From: Basidiobolus meristosporus CBS 931.73
Taxonomy: Eukaryota; Basidiobolomycota; Basidiobolomycetes; Basidiobolales; Basidiobolaceae
Length of the DNA: 64,000 bases
Direction: 5' to 3'
Assembly (NCBI GenBank): GCA_002104905.1
Contig: MCFE01000157.1
Span: 87,422-151,421 of the forward strand
Below are positions 11,898 through 23,173 of the stretch, piece after piece. The translations under genes were made by a program, and so were the position numbers. Under the pieces are notes generated by a model, which worked only from the letters and a program-made list of their open reading frames with translations, did no database searches and was not told the origin of the DNA. The first letter of the stretch is position 1. Every line of letters begins with the position of its first letter.

Positions 11898-13745
11898 ATG
11901 GACAAGACTACTTTGACTCAATGCTATAAGAGAAGTGAAAAAAGGCCATGTGGCTATTGTGGCAAGCCTCTCAGCCATGAAGCACACCAATCACATAGGA
12001 AGTATTACAAGGATCACAGCCAGTGTTTTGCCACCCAAGTCATAATTGACCATTCATTGGTCACAACTGTACCAACATTATCTTGCCAGCCAGTTGATAC
12101 TTCTATATCAGCACCTGGCCATCTCTGTCACCTTGCGCAAACTGAGTCAGGTGAGTTTGTTATGCCTTTAGGCTCACCTCAGCCTTCTGAGTATGGTACA
12201 CATAGTGATAGCTGTGACAAAGAAGGGTCACTTATGGATTTTGACCCTATCTCCCCTAACAACAGTACCATGTATGAGCCCAGTCAAATCCCTGTATTCA
12301 ATGAGACAACACCTGTTGAAACAAATGACAAGGATTCTTTATGGAGCCAAGTGAGCCCAGTAACTCATCTACTGGTGAATGATGTAATGTTGTGGCTAGA
12401 GAAGTGACATGTTTCCACTAATATCAGTAATGGGGGCTTTGAGGATTTATTACTTCTTCTTGCCAAAATTATACCAGATGCAACTTACCATGTACATGGT
12501 ACAAGTGGACAGCCATCATGCAGCTGGCAATGTATGATCCAGAGACTGTCCTGATTCCAGCATGTGTTAATAGTTTCATGGCATTCACATCCAAAAATGC
12601 TACCATTGCAATTTGTCCAGATTGTCAGGTATCCACCACCATTGAGGGAAAACATTGTTCACACTCCAGATATATTCAGGTCATATCCCATCTGATGAAG
12701 CTGATGCCTTCCAACAAATATTGCAAAGCTATACAGTACAACACTCAGTATCATTCAAGTGCAAACATATTTGATATATTTGATGACAAACATTACGAAC
12801 AGCTAAGAAGCAAGGGCTACTCTGAAGGTATGTATGACCATGCCTTTGCTTTAGCACTTGATGAATTCTCATTAAGCAAGTACTCTACCAGCAAATCCTG
12901 CTGGCCACTGATTCTCATCAATCTGAATCTGCTGCCCATCTTACAGTATCAGAGTAATAATCTGATGGTAGTCTCACTGGTATCTGGGCATAAATCACTG
13001 TCCAACCTGGATAGCTACCTGTATCCATTGCTGGATGAACTTTGCATGCTTTCCAGCAGGATAACAGTAAATGACCATCATGTAAATGAGCATATGTTTA
13101 TCTGCATTGGAGATACCCCAGCCATCAGCAAGATAGCAGGTTTTTCCAGGCTCAATGGATAGTATTGCTGTCAACTGTGTGAAATCCAGGGGATTTACTC
13201 CATAACTCACACACATTACTATTACCCAAACACCAGCACTAAGAATATCATCTTTCCACTGAGGGAACATACATAAGTCAGCATGCAATTGCAGCAAAGT
13301 TGGCAAGCTATAAGCCATCAGTCAGAATATGGAATATAGAATCAATCAAAAACCAAAGATACTTCAGATAGAGGGTATCTGTTGGAGCAAAAGCTCTCCA
13401 CTGGGAGCAACGCATTTGCTTTTCAACAATATCCATATATTGATGACCAAGTTGTACATGGGGCATTTCAAGCTAATTGAGCCCTTTGAGAAACCAGAGA
13501 AATTTGAAAGCATTGGCAAGATATTATAGAGTATCTGCTACCCTAGGTACTTCTCACTGTCTCCAATTAATATTCATACGCATATGCAACAATACAAATG
13601 CAAAGACTGGATGAACTGGATATGTATTTATTCAAGTGGTGTTCTGAAGCCATTCCTACCAAGAGTACATTGGGAGCATTGGGAGTCATATGTGGACATT
13701 CTAGGAACATATATCCACCCGCAGGACCAAATTATTTTTCATAGG
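11898..13745 (+). mobile_element. Tnp2-family (Plavaka/CMC) transposase, broken
   Basis: The first piece (11898-12407) starts with a Cys-Cys-His-His finger (CGYCGKPLSHEAHQSH), as is usual at the N-terminus of fungal Plavaka transposases. The second (12518-13162) carries the Tnp2 core: a YQ..FDDKHYEQL-like block, LDEFSLSK...SCWPLILINLNLLP, an SLVSGHKS..NLDSYLYPLLDEL block, and CIGDTPAISKIAGFSRLNG. Further pieces at 13329-13529 and 13584-13745 match the later part (WMNWICIYS.GVLKPFLP). Frames are separated by stops, so this copy is inactive. Tnp2/Plavaka belongs to the CACTA-Mirage-Chapaev superfamily. Ends and target duplications were not identified. Confidence 0.75.
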
Positions 13746-15110
13746 GTCCAGATATATTTGGTCAATATGCTGTCTAAAGAAGCTCATGAAGTCCAACAAA
13801 TATTGTGAAGCCCTAAAGTACCGCACTTGGTATCAGTTAAGTGCAAGCATATCTGCTATGTATGATGGCAAACATTAAAAACATCTAAGAAGCCAGGGCT
13901 ACTTTGAAGGCATGTATGACCAAGCCTTTGTTGTGACACTTGATGGATTCTCATTAAGCAAGTGCTCTACCAGCAAGTCCTGTTGGCCACTCATTCTCAT
14001 CAACTTGAACCAGCCACATATCTTACAGTACTAGAGCCAAAATCTGATGGTAGTCTCACCAGTATCTTGGCCTAAATCACTATCCAACTGGATAGCTACT
14101 TGTATCCATTGCTGGATGAGTTTTGTATGCTTTCCAATGGGTTAACTGTAAATGGCCATCATGTCAAAGCACATATTATTATCTATATTGGAGATATATA
14201 CTGGACACATCTACAGCTTTAGTGCATGGAGTTTATGATGGTATTTAAGCAGCTATACTACAAGCATAAAGCTGAATGTGTAGATCTCTGCTGCTACTGT
14301 ATCCATTCTCTACTCCATCTTGCTTGGTGTGTTGAGAATATTGGACCTTGCCTAACCTTTTTGGAGTTTCCTATGGAGCAGATGTGTAGGGAGATAGGAA
14401 GACTAGTCAAGTCACAGGTATTACCATGTCCTAATCTCATCAAAAATATTACCTTCAAGTCTGTCATGAATGTGATGAGTTGGCACATGGAGGACAGCCA
14501 ACAAGGGTTGGAAAATACTGAGGACAGATGTGCACATGGACGCACCTATGCCTATGGCATCAAGAAGCTAAGCAGCCCCAAAGTGTGGGTGATCAGTCAA
14601 GTAATGCAAAGGTGATCTGAGTGCAACAAGCAACTAATTATTATTAGGAGAACTCTACCAAGGTATGCTGGATATTTCTTGGTTACAAGCCAAGTTCTAC
14701 ACCATTCAATACAGAATAGACGCAAACAAAAGCCAAAGAACGCCTATAAGAGGGTCTAGAATCCAGCAGGGAGAAGGAATATATTGGCTAAATACCAAAA
14801 TGTTCATTGCAGATATTCAGGAGGTATTGATGGCAGAAGTGGCAGTAACCAAGCGTATACTTGCTAGATGTATAGGCTACCAGCAATACAAGGTATATGA
14901 CAACTTTGCAAGTATCACACTAGAAAGCTAAAAAGTTGAGGTGATAGAAGTATGTCAATTGCTACAGGTGTGCATGTTTGTAGAAGTTAGTAAGCAGGAG
15001 TCCATAGTATTTTTTGATTCAAACTATTTGTAGAATACCCAAGGCAGTAGTGGGTAGGCAAACAATGAGGGGTGATTCTACAGTGGAATATGCTGTTGTG
15101 ATCCTGTCAT
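13746..15110 (+). mobile_element. Second partial Tnp2 copy, tandem to the first
   Basis: From 13746 the sequence restarts the Tnp2 gene at a point equivalent to about 12666. 13746-14190 repeats 12666-13110 with many substitutions and several stops. It then jumps at about 14200 to a C-terminal segment (14226-14615, 129 aa open; 14665-14931, 88 aa open) that also exists at 1-1110 in inverted orientation. The element end on this side is probably near 15110, where the match with the left-hand copy fades. Confidence 0.6.
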
Positions 15111-15283
15111 AAAATTGTGTAGATGGTCATTAATTCCAAGCTGCTGGTATTATAAATGTCTACTGACTGGATCTGACAGCTGATCTGGATTAGATCCACC
15201 TGTGGGACCAAATTACATTTCATAGGGTCCAGCTGTTCTGCTCATGTTGCCCTGAGACACTAGCTTTCAACATCCTCAACTCT

Positions 15284-17275
15284 CCCCACCATTTGATAGT
15301 CCTTGGAAGCTCATGGCTTAGTCACTATTACCCTGCTATCAGTGGGTAGACCCAAACCCTGATATTCCCCAGAATCCACCATGTCAACTCCATGAAACCC
15401 CATCTTTTGGTCCTATCTACAACCTCTTGCAGCTTGAGTTGAAAGAGTTCCATAGCTGTATCAAAGAAAACCTCCAGAAAGTACTATTCTGCACTTTAAT
15501 AAGTCCCCCACTGGTGCACCAATTCTCATTATCTAAAAAAAGAATGGTACCCTCAGAATGTGTGTAGACTACCATACACTGAATAAGATTATAATCAAAA
15601 ACCAGTACCCTTTGCCCCTTACCAACACCCTGTTGGATCAGCCATAGTTGACCTCAGATGAGCTTATAATCTTGTCATGATCAAGCCTGGCAATGAATGG
15701 AAAACTGCCTTCAGAACAAGATATGATCACTTTGAGTATAAAGCTATCCCATTTGGTTTCACCAATGCCCCAACTGTCTCTCAACACCTGATAAATGACA
15801 TATTCCAACAATACCTTGACCAATTTGTGGTTATCAACCTTGATGATATCTTGATCTACTCCAAAACTCAAGAGGAGCATAACTCCTATATGAAGAAAGT
15901 CCTGACCAAGCTTGATACTGCTGGCCTCTATGCCAAACTGGAGAAATGTGAGTCTGAGCAGAAAGAGGTTAATTTTCAAGGTCATCTTATATGCTCAAAT
16001 GAAAAGAGAACTAACGCCAGGAATGTAGAAGCCATCCAGTCCTGGAAAACTCCAGGATATGTAAAAGAAATGCAGTCCTTCCTTGGATTTGCCATCTTCT
16101 ATCATAGATTCATTACCAACTACTCCAAGATAGTCACTGCTTTGACAAAGCTCACCCAAAACAGTCCACCCTTGGCCTGGAATGAGGAACAGTCTGAGTC
16201 CTTTAAATCCATCAAGGAATCATTCTTGTGTGCCTCCCTGCTTGCCCACTCTGACCTTGAGAAGCCTTTCATCATAGAAACTGATGCCTCTGACTTTGCC
16301 CTTCAATCTATCTTTTCCTAGTATACCAACTAGAACCTATAATACCCTATTGCACTCTAATCTTAGATATTTACTCTAGCAGAAACAAATTATGATATCC
16401 ATGACAAGGGACTATTTGCAACTACTGTTGCCTTTGGACAATGGAGATACTGCCCTGATGGTGTAGCTCAAACAATAAAGATCTTCAGCAACCACAAGAG
16501 CCTGGAGTTCTTTACTGCTGCATAAGTACTCAACCAAAGGCAAGCCAGATGATCCCTCTTCCTGGCCAGCTTTCCCTTTGTTATCACCTGTGGACTAGGT
16601 ATAAAACAAGGAAAACCATGTACCCTGTCCAGAAAGGTGGAATATTCCCTTGAAGAAGGGGATGATGCCTATTGGCAAATGAAAAGCCCTGTACTCAGCA
16701 AAAGACACTTTGAACTCCTTGCAATGCAGTCCTCCAGTATCATTACTCCCTTGCTCCTTGAGAATGTCAAGACCAGCCAAGCTGCCAATTCTACAGCTGC
16801 AAAATCAAGAAATATCTCAAGTCTTCCATTGACTAGCCACCCAAGTTCCCAAATCTCCAGTACCTGCATCTGTTCAATCACATCATCTACCACAAGCCTT
16901 AACCGCTTGCCCCAGTCCTTGATATGCAGTTGGATATCATCCATTCTTGCCATGATTCAACAGCTGCAGGACATTTTGCTGCTACCAAAACCCCCTATGA
17001 GAAGTTATTGTGATGAACCCATCAGAAGGCCATCACAAACTCTAAGTCCTGTAACTAAGAGGTATTACTCCCATCAGGTCACTGTGCAAAGACTGTCAAA
17101 AAATATGCACCCCAGATTTCATAAACAACTTAGTAAATATTTTTTTGCCACAACAATACAAAAGTGGACTTTGATTGGTTCTCTGCCAATTTTCTCACTT
17201 TCCAATCCTAGACACTCTATCACCTCCTATGTTTGTGTGCATCAATTGGCTATTGCCTCTTTTTCACACTCATGA
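15284..17275 (+). mobile_element. Ty3-type LTR retrotransposon pol remnant
   Basis: Reverse transcriptase is recognisable from about 15400 (GPIYNLLQLELKEF) through the open frame 15677-16321. Motifs in order are AIPFGFTNAPTVSQHLIND, VVINLDDILIYSKT (the catalytic box is NLDD instead of YLDD), HLICSNE, and a ....GFAIFYHRFI..YS connection segment. The start of RNase H (IIETDASDFAL) ends in a stop at 16319. Broken RNase H and integrase follow; HDSTAAGHFAATKTP near 16953-16995 looks like the integrase zinc-binding region. No LTRs were identified with confidence. The RT box change and multiple stops mean it is inactive. Confidence 0.8.
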
Positions 17276-17322
17276 CTTCCTGACTCAACTGCTTCTTGTA
17301 CTTTTCATGCGTACAAATTGAT

Positions 17323-18960
17323 TTATTTCCGCTGAAACTTCAGTTGTACTTCAATTGCCAACTGTATCAACTTATAGAAGTCCCTATACCTTACAATAAC
17401 ATTAAGCCCAACCCCACACTCAACAAGTAACTCCATTAAAATCCACCACTCAATAAGTATCTCTGCTGTAACACTCTGTTTCCATGACTTTGGCAGGAAC
17501 CCTATGGCTTTATGCCACAGTTCATTCACTGGTTCCCATACATCCTGGTGTTCAGTTAGCACTGCAAGGACTAGCACCTCATCTGCCAGTCTTTGCAATA
17601 AGTCCTTGCAATATTCAAGTGCATTTTCTTGAGCACTGCTCTTGAAGAAGTGCTGCAACCTAGTAGTGTGCCTATTAATGTTCCAAAATTCCACTGAAGG
17701 CATTGTGATAATCTTTTGAGTTCTTAACACTGTTATTTTGTCTGTCAGTGGGATCTCCACTCTGTCAACAATGGGGGTGTGGAGGCTGTGGTAGCCACAT
17801 TGCCTTTCTCTGCAAACTCATCTACCTCACTGGAGTGTAGCTCAACTGGCTGCACTTCCAACTCTTGTGAGAATAGCTGTTTTCTTGTTGGTAATTCTTC
17901 TTAGCTATGATGGGATTCAGTCTGTTCCAGGCTTACAGCATTGATTTCTCTTGCAGCTTTTTTCTTACACTTCCCTGAGTCTGGCTTGGGTAGACTTTTT
18001 TCCCTTACCTTTTCCTTTATCACTGACTGGTCTCTCACTGCTACTTTGTCTGAGTTCCTCTTGTATTGAACCACATTTTCTCCTTAATGCATGCTGTTCT
18101 GATGCATCTGTTCTGACCTGCTTGTCCCATGCTGGCACTCTGTGAGCAACCTGTTGCTTCTTTTCTTCTTGTTTCAAGCTCTCAGCCCATGCTGTGAAAG
18201 GCTCCTAAGATAACCACCTGTTTTTATCACTGTCAGGTCCTTCACTGCTACTTTGACTGAGTGCTTCTTCAATAGAACTACACTTTTTCCTTGGAAAATG
18301 TTGTGCTGGTGAGTCTGTCTGCCTGCTTCTCCTGTATTGGTACTCTTCCAGTTACCTGATGTCACTTTGGTGCTTGTTTGGAGCTTTTGGCCCTACATGT
18401 AACAGGCTCTTGAGGAAGCTGCTGGTTTTTAGCCATTGCACCCTTGTTCTTCTGCCTTTGATAGTTACTGCTATTCTTGAGATACTTTCTTAGCATACCA
18501 ATGTGGGCCCAAAATCTGTTTGCATGTTAGAATCCAGGATAATGCTCATGGAGCAAGTCAGGTGCATTCTGCTTGGCCTTGAGTTCCTGATGGCCCCATG
18601 GTATGCCAGCCTTAAGGTGTTTGCATGCTAGGCTTCAAGCAGCCTCTTGAGTATTAGCCCACTCTTCAACATTGCACTCAACAGCTTGACAGATCTTCAA
18701 TGTCTTCCAATTTTTTGGCTTTGGTATAAGCACTTCATTTTCTCCCTCCAATGCTGTGATAAGTTTTTCTGTGGGCTTTATCTTTGGGCACTAATGTTGT
18801 GCTTCCAAGGCTGTATGGTGTTCCTCTGCAGTTACATTGGGAAATGGCTCAATTCTTGGCTGTGATATTGAGCTACTTGAGTTCCTTCTGTGCAGCAAAG
18901 ATACCACTTTCTCAACCTGGGATATTTACTAATCTACATATATTATCTGCTCATCCTGTT
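17323..18960 (-). mobile_element. R-family gene, degenerate copy 4
   Basis: Minus-strand copy. The C-terminal domain 17323-17760 (145 aa) aligns closely with the plus-strand copy at 3472-3930: both have VEFWNINRHT.RLQHFFK, AQENALEY, and TAEIL.EWWILMELLVEC. Basic repeat pieces lie at 17965-18177 and 18174-18365. The KYL.NS..YQRQK and ALD-type blocks follow on the minus strand up to 18700. The N-terminal part is cut off near 18960 by an LTR-like sequence. Conservation of the C-terminal domain between copies 1 and 4 suggests it was under selection before decay. Confidence 0.5.
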
Positions 18961-18984
18961 TCTGGACTATTTCCTGAAGTTTAT

Positions 18985-19136
18985 CATCTGGGTTCCTGGT
19001 GTTTTGCTGGAAATATTCAAGGTGAATCTCAACAAGAAGTTTGGCCAGAATTCATTAAGACTTGTAGACTATGATAAGGTGAATATAAGTGCAATTACTG
19101 AATACACAAAAAACCCATAATCTACTTGTCCTCCCA
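18985..19136 (-). mobile_element. Possible solo LTR of a Ty1/copia-type element
   Basis: The stretch 19005-19110 resembles 57055-57165, which lies just downstream of a recognisable Ty1/copia C-terminus and its purine-rich tract at 57170-57190. Shared words include AATCT.ACAAGAAG, AGGCCA and CTTGTAGA/TTTGTAGA. This may be an old LTR of the same family. Alignment by eye only. Confidence 0.35.
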
Positions 19137-19742
19137 ATCACTTGCAATATCTCCAGAACTCTTACAACACAGACCACCATCAAAATATCATCACATGAAT
19201 AGCAAGAAGAACAGGAACACCTACTTGCAGCTATTGTGGCAGTGTCTTGATTGTATCTTAGCATCTAATATGGATTGGACCAACCCATGGGGCCAGATTA
19301 TGTCTCACAAGGAAATGGTAAATTGATGATATACCTAATTAGGCAAGAGGCAGGGGTCAGTTACTATAAAGTATAAGGGCTTGTCAAAGTTGGTGCAGTA
19401 ATACATAGATTTATGTCCAAGATTTCAATGGGAATCAGCCACTTAGGGTACAATATATGTACATTGACCAAGGGAGCCAGTTGGTGAGGAGTGTGAAACA
19501 TGTGCAACAGCCAATCATTATGTTAGTACATAAGGGTATATAGGCTTCCAGGATTGGGAAGTGAGAAAAATGTCATGAGCCAATCCACAGAAGTTTAGGA
19601 GATACTGAGCTCCACAATTTTGACTGAGTTGTTTTGAATGCCCAAGGTACAACTTTTTTGGGTGGGTATTTGCATGTTCTCCTGATGACTACTATGTCTC
19701 TCTATCACAGGATCTCAACTTGATGGTAGTCTTTTGAGGGGA
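19137..19742. other. Gap without a recognised gene
   Basis: AT-rich sequence marking the transition from the repeat-rich left part to the gene island. CpG becomes frequent only after about 20000. No gene recognised. Confidence 0.4.
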
Positions 19743-20400
19743 CTATAAGAAATATCTTTCAAAGAGAGATTTGTGATTTGCTGGAAAATAGGTATATAGG
19801 ATGTGCACCAGTTTTGGAAGAAGATCTTCAAGTGACTGCGATTCCACCACCACCACCGTCTCCCAGTGTGATGACTGCACAAATCTAAGATGGAAATGAC
19901 CATGCTCAGGTAAATATTCAGGCGGAAATAAGATACTTCCATCATGATGATGCAGCATAAAGGCTCGAGTAAAGACATTGGGTATGACCCTGAATCCATC
20001 CAAGAATTGTTACACACACCAATGCCTATTCGCGGATATTCCTGGAAGTCCCATATGCAAAGAATATACCTTGCTGTATTGCAAGTATACTCCAGACATT
20101 TGGGTGTCGTTATGGCCTCACTTGGAGCGCCAGATTATGCAACCAGTAGTCTCGTAGTGTGAATGAGAATTCCATAGAGACAAAGGGATTGTAAATGCCT
20201 AACCAGAAGGATGTATTCCACCGATCGATAGAGCATTCGCGAACGCCATCATCTAAGAGTTGCGGAGCGTGAGACACTTCCAAGGCAACAACAATTGTGG
20301 CGCGTGAGGAATTGAGCGATATCTCAGGGATGATCAAGATTCCCCCTTCCGAAACCTAAACGGGACTCAATCTAAATGGCATTCCGGTGATTTTGAGGCA
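19743..20400 (-). pseudogene. Unrecognised gene or gene remnant
   Basis: Two minus-strand frames have protein-like composition: 20110-20337 (about 75 aa, starting without an ATG) and 19743-20003 (86 aa). They could be joined through a GT-AG intron with donor GTTGCATA just after the codon start for Trp in RDYW. The first frame continues upstream past a single in-frame TAG near 20363 into further protein-like sequence (CCLKITGMPFRLSPV). This fits either an intron-containing gene whose 5' exons I cannot place, or a recently broken gene. No family recognised. Confidence 0.3.
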
Positions 20401-20526
20401 GCAGTTGGTGGGTAATGAAAGAGGGTTCGGGATCCCTTCCGATTTATTACTAGGAAATGGGTGTGAATTACTTTTTTATGTTAAGCCCTAACTTCTAAGG
20501 ATTATCAAATGGTCAACCAGCGGGAA

Positions 20527-21333
20527 TTAATCCACAATGGGTGTGGCAAGGTTGTAGGTCTTTCCACCTTGTGAGTAGTCGATGCCCTGCTCGCGCTCGT
20601 AGGCTGGTGGGAACAGACGTCTCTTCTCATCGTAGTACGTGTTACGGAGGTCTCCTTCCCGGGCTGCGTTGTAGGTGAGATACACTGCTGTCCGGTTCTT
20701 CTCAGTGTTGTTGGGCCCTGACCTGTGTGGCAAGTAGGCTCCGAAAATCAGCACATCCCGTGGTCCACAGGTGAGGGGAACCCATTCCTCCTTCTCACAC
20801 CACTCCACAGAGATGGACCCATCCTTTTCCTCTTGTGGTAGCACCCCAAGCTTGTGCTTCTTGGGGACAGCCCACAGACATCCATTCTCGATGGTGAACG
20901 GGTCCACCCCAAACATCACTGTGACATGAGAAGATTGCCCGAACTGGGTGAATGCTGGAGCATCCTGGTGGGCTGGGAACCCACCTCCGCCTGGCATCTT
21001 GAAGTTGATCTTCTCTTTGAACAGCACCGCTGGCTCTCCTGTCAACACCTCCAGCGCGGTCATCACCTTCTCACCAAGAATGATGTTGCGAAGCGCCTCG
21101 TGGAACGGGGTGAAGTTCTCGATGCGGCACAGCTGACGCTCCCCGGTCTTCACGTTGTTCTCATAGTAGCGCATCCACTTCCCCTTTGTCTCGGGCCATT
21201 CCCTGATCTCCTGGATGGCACTGGCCACCAGGACAGTCTCTTCAGGAGTGAGGTAGTCCTTGAGGATGATGTAGCCTTCGTTGTCGTAGAAGGATTTCTG
21301 CTCGGCACTGATGAATTCGGAAGTGGTGGCCAT
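20527..21333 (-). CDS. PhnY/TmpA-type Fe(II)/2-oxoglutarate dioxygenase, copy A
   Basis: A 268 aa intronless protein of the phytanoyl-CoA dioxygenase (PhyH) family. Iron ligands read as H122-x-D124 (PAHQDAP) and H203 (LPHRSGP), with R214 as the likely 2-oxoglutarate contact. In characterised bacterial pathways, PhnY and TmpA of this family hydroxylate the carbon next to phosphorus in 2-aminoethylphosphonate or its trimethyl derivative, and a PhnZ/TmpB HD oxygenase then cleaves the C-P bond. A PhnZ-type gene lies about 5 kb away, which is the main support for this role. I chose the ATG at 21333 rather than the in-frame one at 21372 because copy B starts there and a TATAAAA box (21394-21400, minus strand) sits close to the upstream one. 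The protein matches copy B apart from a few N-terminal residues. A different PhyH substrate cannot be excluded. Confidence 0.75.
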   Translation of the reverse strand: MATTSEFISAEQKSFYDNEGYIILKDYLTPEETVLVASAIQEIREWPETKGKWMRYYENNVKTGERQLCRIENFTPFHEALRNIILGEKVMTALEVLTGEPAVLFKEKINFKMPGGGGFPAHQDAPAFTQFGQSSHVTVMFGVDPFTIENGCLWAVPKKHKLGVLPQEEKDGSISVEWCEKEEWVPLTCGPRDVLIFGAYLPHRSGPNNTEKNRTAVYLTYNAAREGDLRNTYYDEKRRLFPPAYEREQGIDYSQGGKTYNLATPIVD

Positions 21334-21393
21334 GTTCTGGTTTTTGGAAGGGGAGAACTTGTTGATATGCATCCATACATAAATCCAGGGGAA

Positions 21394-21400
21394 TTTTATA
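21394..21400 (-). promoter_or_regulatory. TATA box of dioxygenase copy A
   Basis: Reads TATAAAA on the minus strand, within a GTGCAGTATAAAA word that is shared exactly with the promoter of copy B at about 25138-25150. The coding start is about 60 bases downstream. Confidence 0.6.
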
Positions 21401-22174
21401 CTGCACCTTCACCAAGTCACTGGGAACTCCTCACACAAACCATTTGGAGATTTATGGACTGGTGCGACTGCTGTGATGACTTGACGCCACCAATTACCTT
21501 CCGTGAAAATCCCACCTTCTCTGGAACCCGATCAGATTGGTATGTCGATGCGCTCTGGCTCGTATCAACCGTCCATGCGGTATAATCGTGACTAACCCGA
21601 TCTCCGAGATGAGTTGGGGTTTCAAGGATGACGTGCGTAACATTTCATAACAGACCATTCATCCTCCACCAAAAAGTTCCTACTTCCGGTAAGACAAAGG
21701 TTCATTACGCGCCCCGTCAACGGAATCGGAGTTCAACCTGGCAGGACTAACATCTTATCATGATAACGACCCCCTCCCCTTTGTGCACACGTACAAACGG
21801 CTCAATTATCTCTATTATGATTAAGGCTTTTCGGCAGCATCATCCGCACTCATGGCCATTCTGCGTTTCTCAGTATCGCGCCTTTCTGGTATATTTCTCG
21901 ATTCAAGGAGCACAGAACAGAGATGCTTCATGTAGAGATAGAATGGATCTCGCTGAGCCCTTGAAACCCAGTGGACGATGAAGTAATGGATTTTCAAGCC
22001 CAGCCAATCACAACGTGGAGTGTGGAATTCCCAGCCCTCCCTTTAATATTTGCCTAATGATAATCATGCGGATATTTCCTATTGTTTAAGAGGTCATTGT
22101 ATCCGGCTCTCGTATTTATTACACCATTAAGGAAACTTTGGAGCCTAGATCTTTGCTGACTTCTTCCCTTCCCA
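21401..22174. other. Divergent intergenic region between dioxygenase A and PAP2 copy 1
   Basis: No gene recognised. It must contain the promoters of both flanking divergent genes. A 243 aa frame entering from the left is the antisense shadow of the dioxygenase. Confidence 0.5.
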
Positions 22175-23173
22175 ATGCCCCGCCTAAGTCGTGAACAACC
22201 TCTGGGTACACCGGTTGGAGAATTAAGTTTTCGTGAGTATCGCCGAAGGTACTGGAAAGATTGGGTGTTGCTGATCTGTACGGCGATCTTGGGCTTCGGC
22301 CTTTATGTGGCCAAACCTGCATCTACTAGGGTATTTTCAATCTATGATAACGCTGTGTCTACCTCCTCCCCATCAGCCCCCCTCACGAGGCATTTGACCA
22401 ATGTGGATAACTCGTATCCAATCAAACCCGAGATCATTCCCATGTGGCTGAGCGGCTTCCTCTCCTTCATCCTGTGCTTCCTCACCTTTGCCATCGCTCA
22501 GTATTGGAAGCGCTCTTGGACCGACTTTCATACCGCTATGATGGGAATGTTCTACTCTATGGGTGGCTCGGGCTTGTTCCAGGTGTTCTGCAAATGGCTA
22601 ATTGGTGGATTCAGGCCCCACTTTCTTGAAGTGTGCAAACCGGATCTGAGCAAGTTGGCGGGGTCTGGTGCTGGTGAGGGATTCGGTCAGATATACTACG
22701 ATAGAACCATTTGTACCGGCGATCCTACAGAGATCAATGATGCATTGCAGAGCTTCCCAAGTGGTCACTCGAATGCCGCTTGGGCAGGTCTCTTGTTCCT
22801 GTTCTACTATCTGAATGCCAACCTCAAGCTTTATTCCAACCGGCGAACGCCCTACTGGAAGTTGCTGGTGGTCACGCTTCCGGTGTTGGTAGCCCTTCTG
22901 CTATCACTGAGCCGACTGGTGGACTACACGCATCATTGGTATGACATATTTGTAGGGGGGATCATTGGGTGTGTTTATGCCACGCTAAGTTGGAGAATGC
23001 AATATGCATCTATCTGGGATTGGAGAACGAATCATCTTCCACTGGACAATCTTGATGAGCAAAACATATCAACAAATATGCTGCCTCTCAACAACCCTCC
23101 TCATTTGCCAGAAAACTCCCTTGAGCAAGAGACGAGCGACAGCGTGATAGAAGTAAATGGGAAAGTGAACTAA
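22175..23173 (+). CDS. PAP2-family lipid phosphatase, copy 1 (DPP1/LPP-like)
   Basis: A 332 aa intronless membrane protein of the type 2 phosphatidic acid phosphatase family. The three catalytic motifs are intact: KWLIGGFRP (K-x6-RP), FPSGHSNAAW (PSGH) and SRLVDYTHHWYD (SR-x5-H with downstream Asp). About six membrane helices alternate with these, as in yeast Dpp1/Lpp1, which dephosphorylate diacylglycerol pyrophosphate, phosphatidate and related lipids in the vacuolar or Golgi membrane. It is tandem to copy 2, with 716 bases (22310-23025) nearly identical, while both ends of the protein differ. It lies between the inverted dioxygenase genes. A role in releasing phosphorus head groups for the neighbouring pathway is speculation. 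Confidence 0.85.
   Translation: MPRLSREQPLGTPVGELSFREYRRRYWKDWVLLICTAILGFGLYVAKPASTRVFSIYDNAVSTSSPSAPLTRHLTNVDNSYPIKPEIIPMWLSGFLSFILCFLTFAIAQYWKRSWTDFHTAMMGMFYSMGGSGLFQVFCKWLIGGFRPHFLEVCKPDLSKLAGSGAGEGFGQIYYDRTICTGDPTEINDALQSFPSGHSNAAWAGLLFLFYYLNANLKLYSNRRTPYWKLLVVTLPVLVALLLSLSRLVDYTHHWYDIFVGGIIGCVYATLSWRMQYASIWDWRTNHLPLDNLDEQNISTNMLPLNNPPHLPENSLEQETSDSVIEVNGKVN

Noticed and set aside
16637-17275. 212 aa Ser-rich plus-strand frame
   Set aside because: It is in a different frame from the recognisable integrase fragments of the Ty3 remnant; an accidental open frame.
20854-21585. 243 aa plus-strand frame
   Set aside because: It is antisense to dioxygenase copy A; the matching shadow appears opposite copy B. 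The sense protein has intact catalytic motifs.
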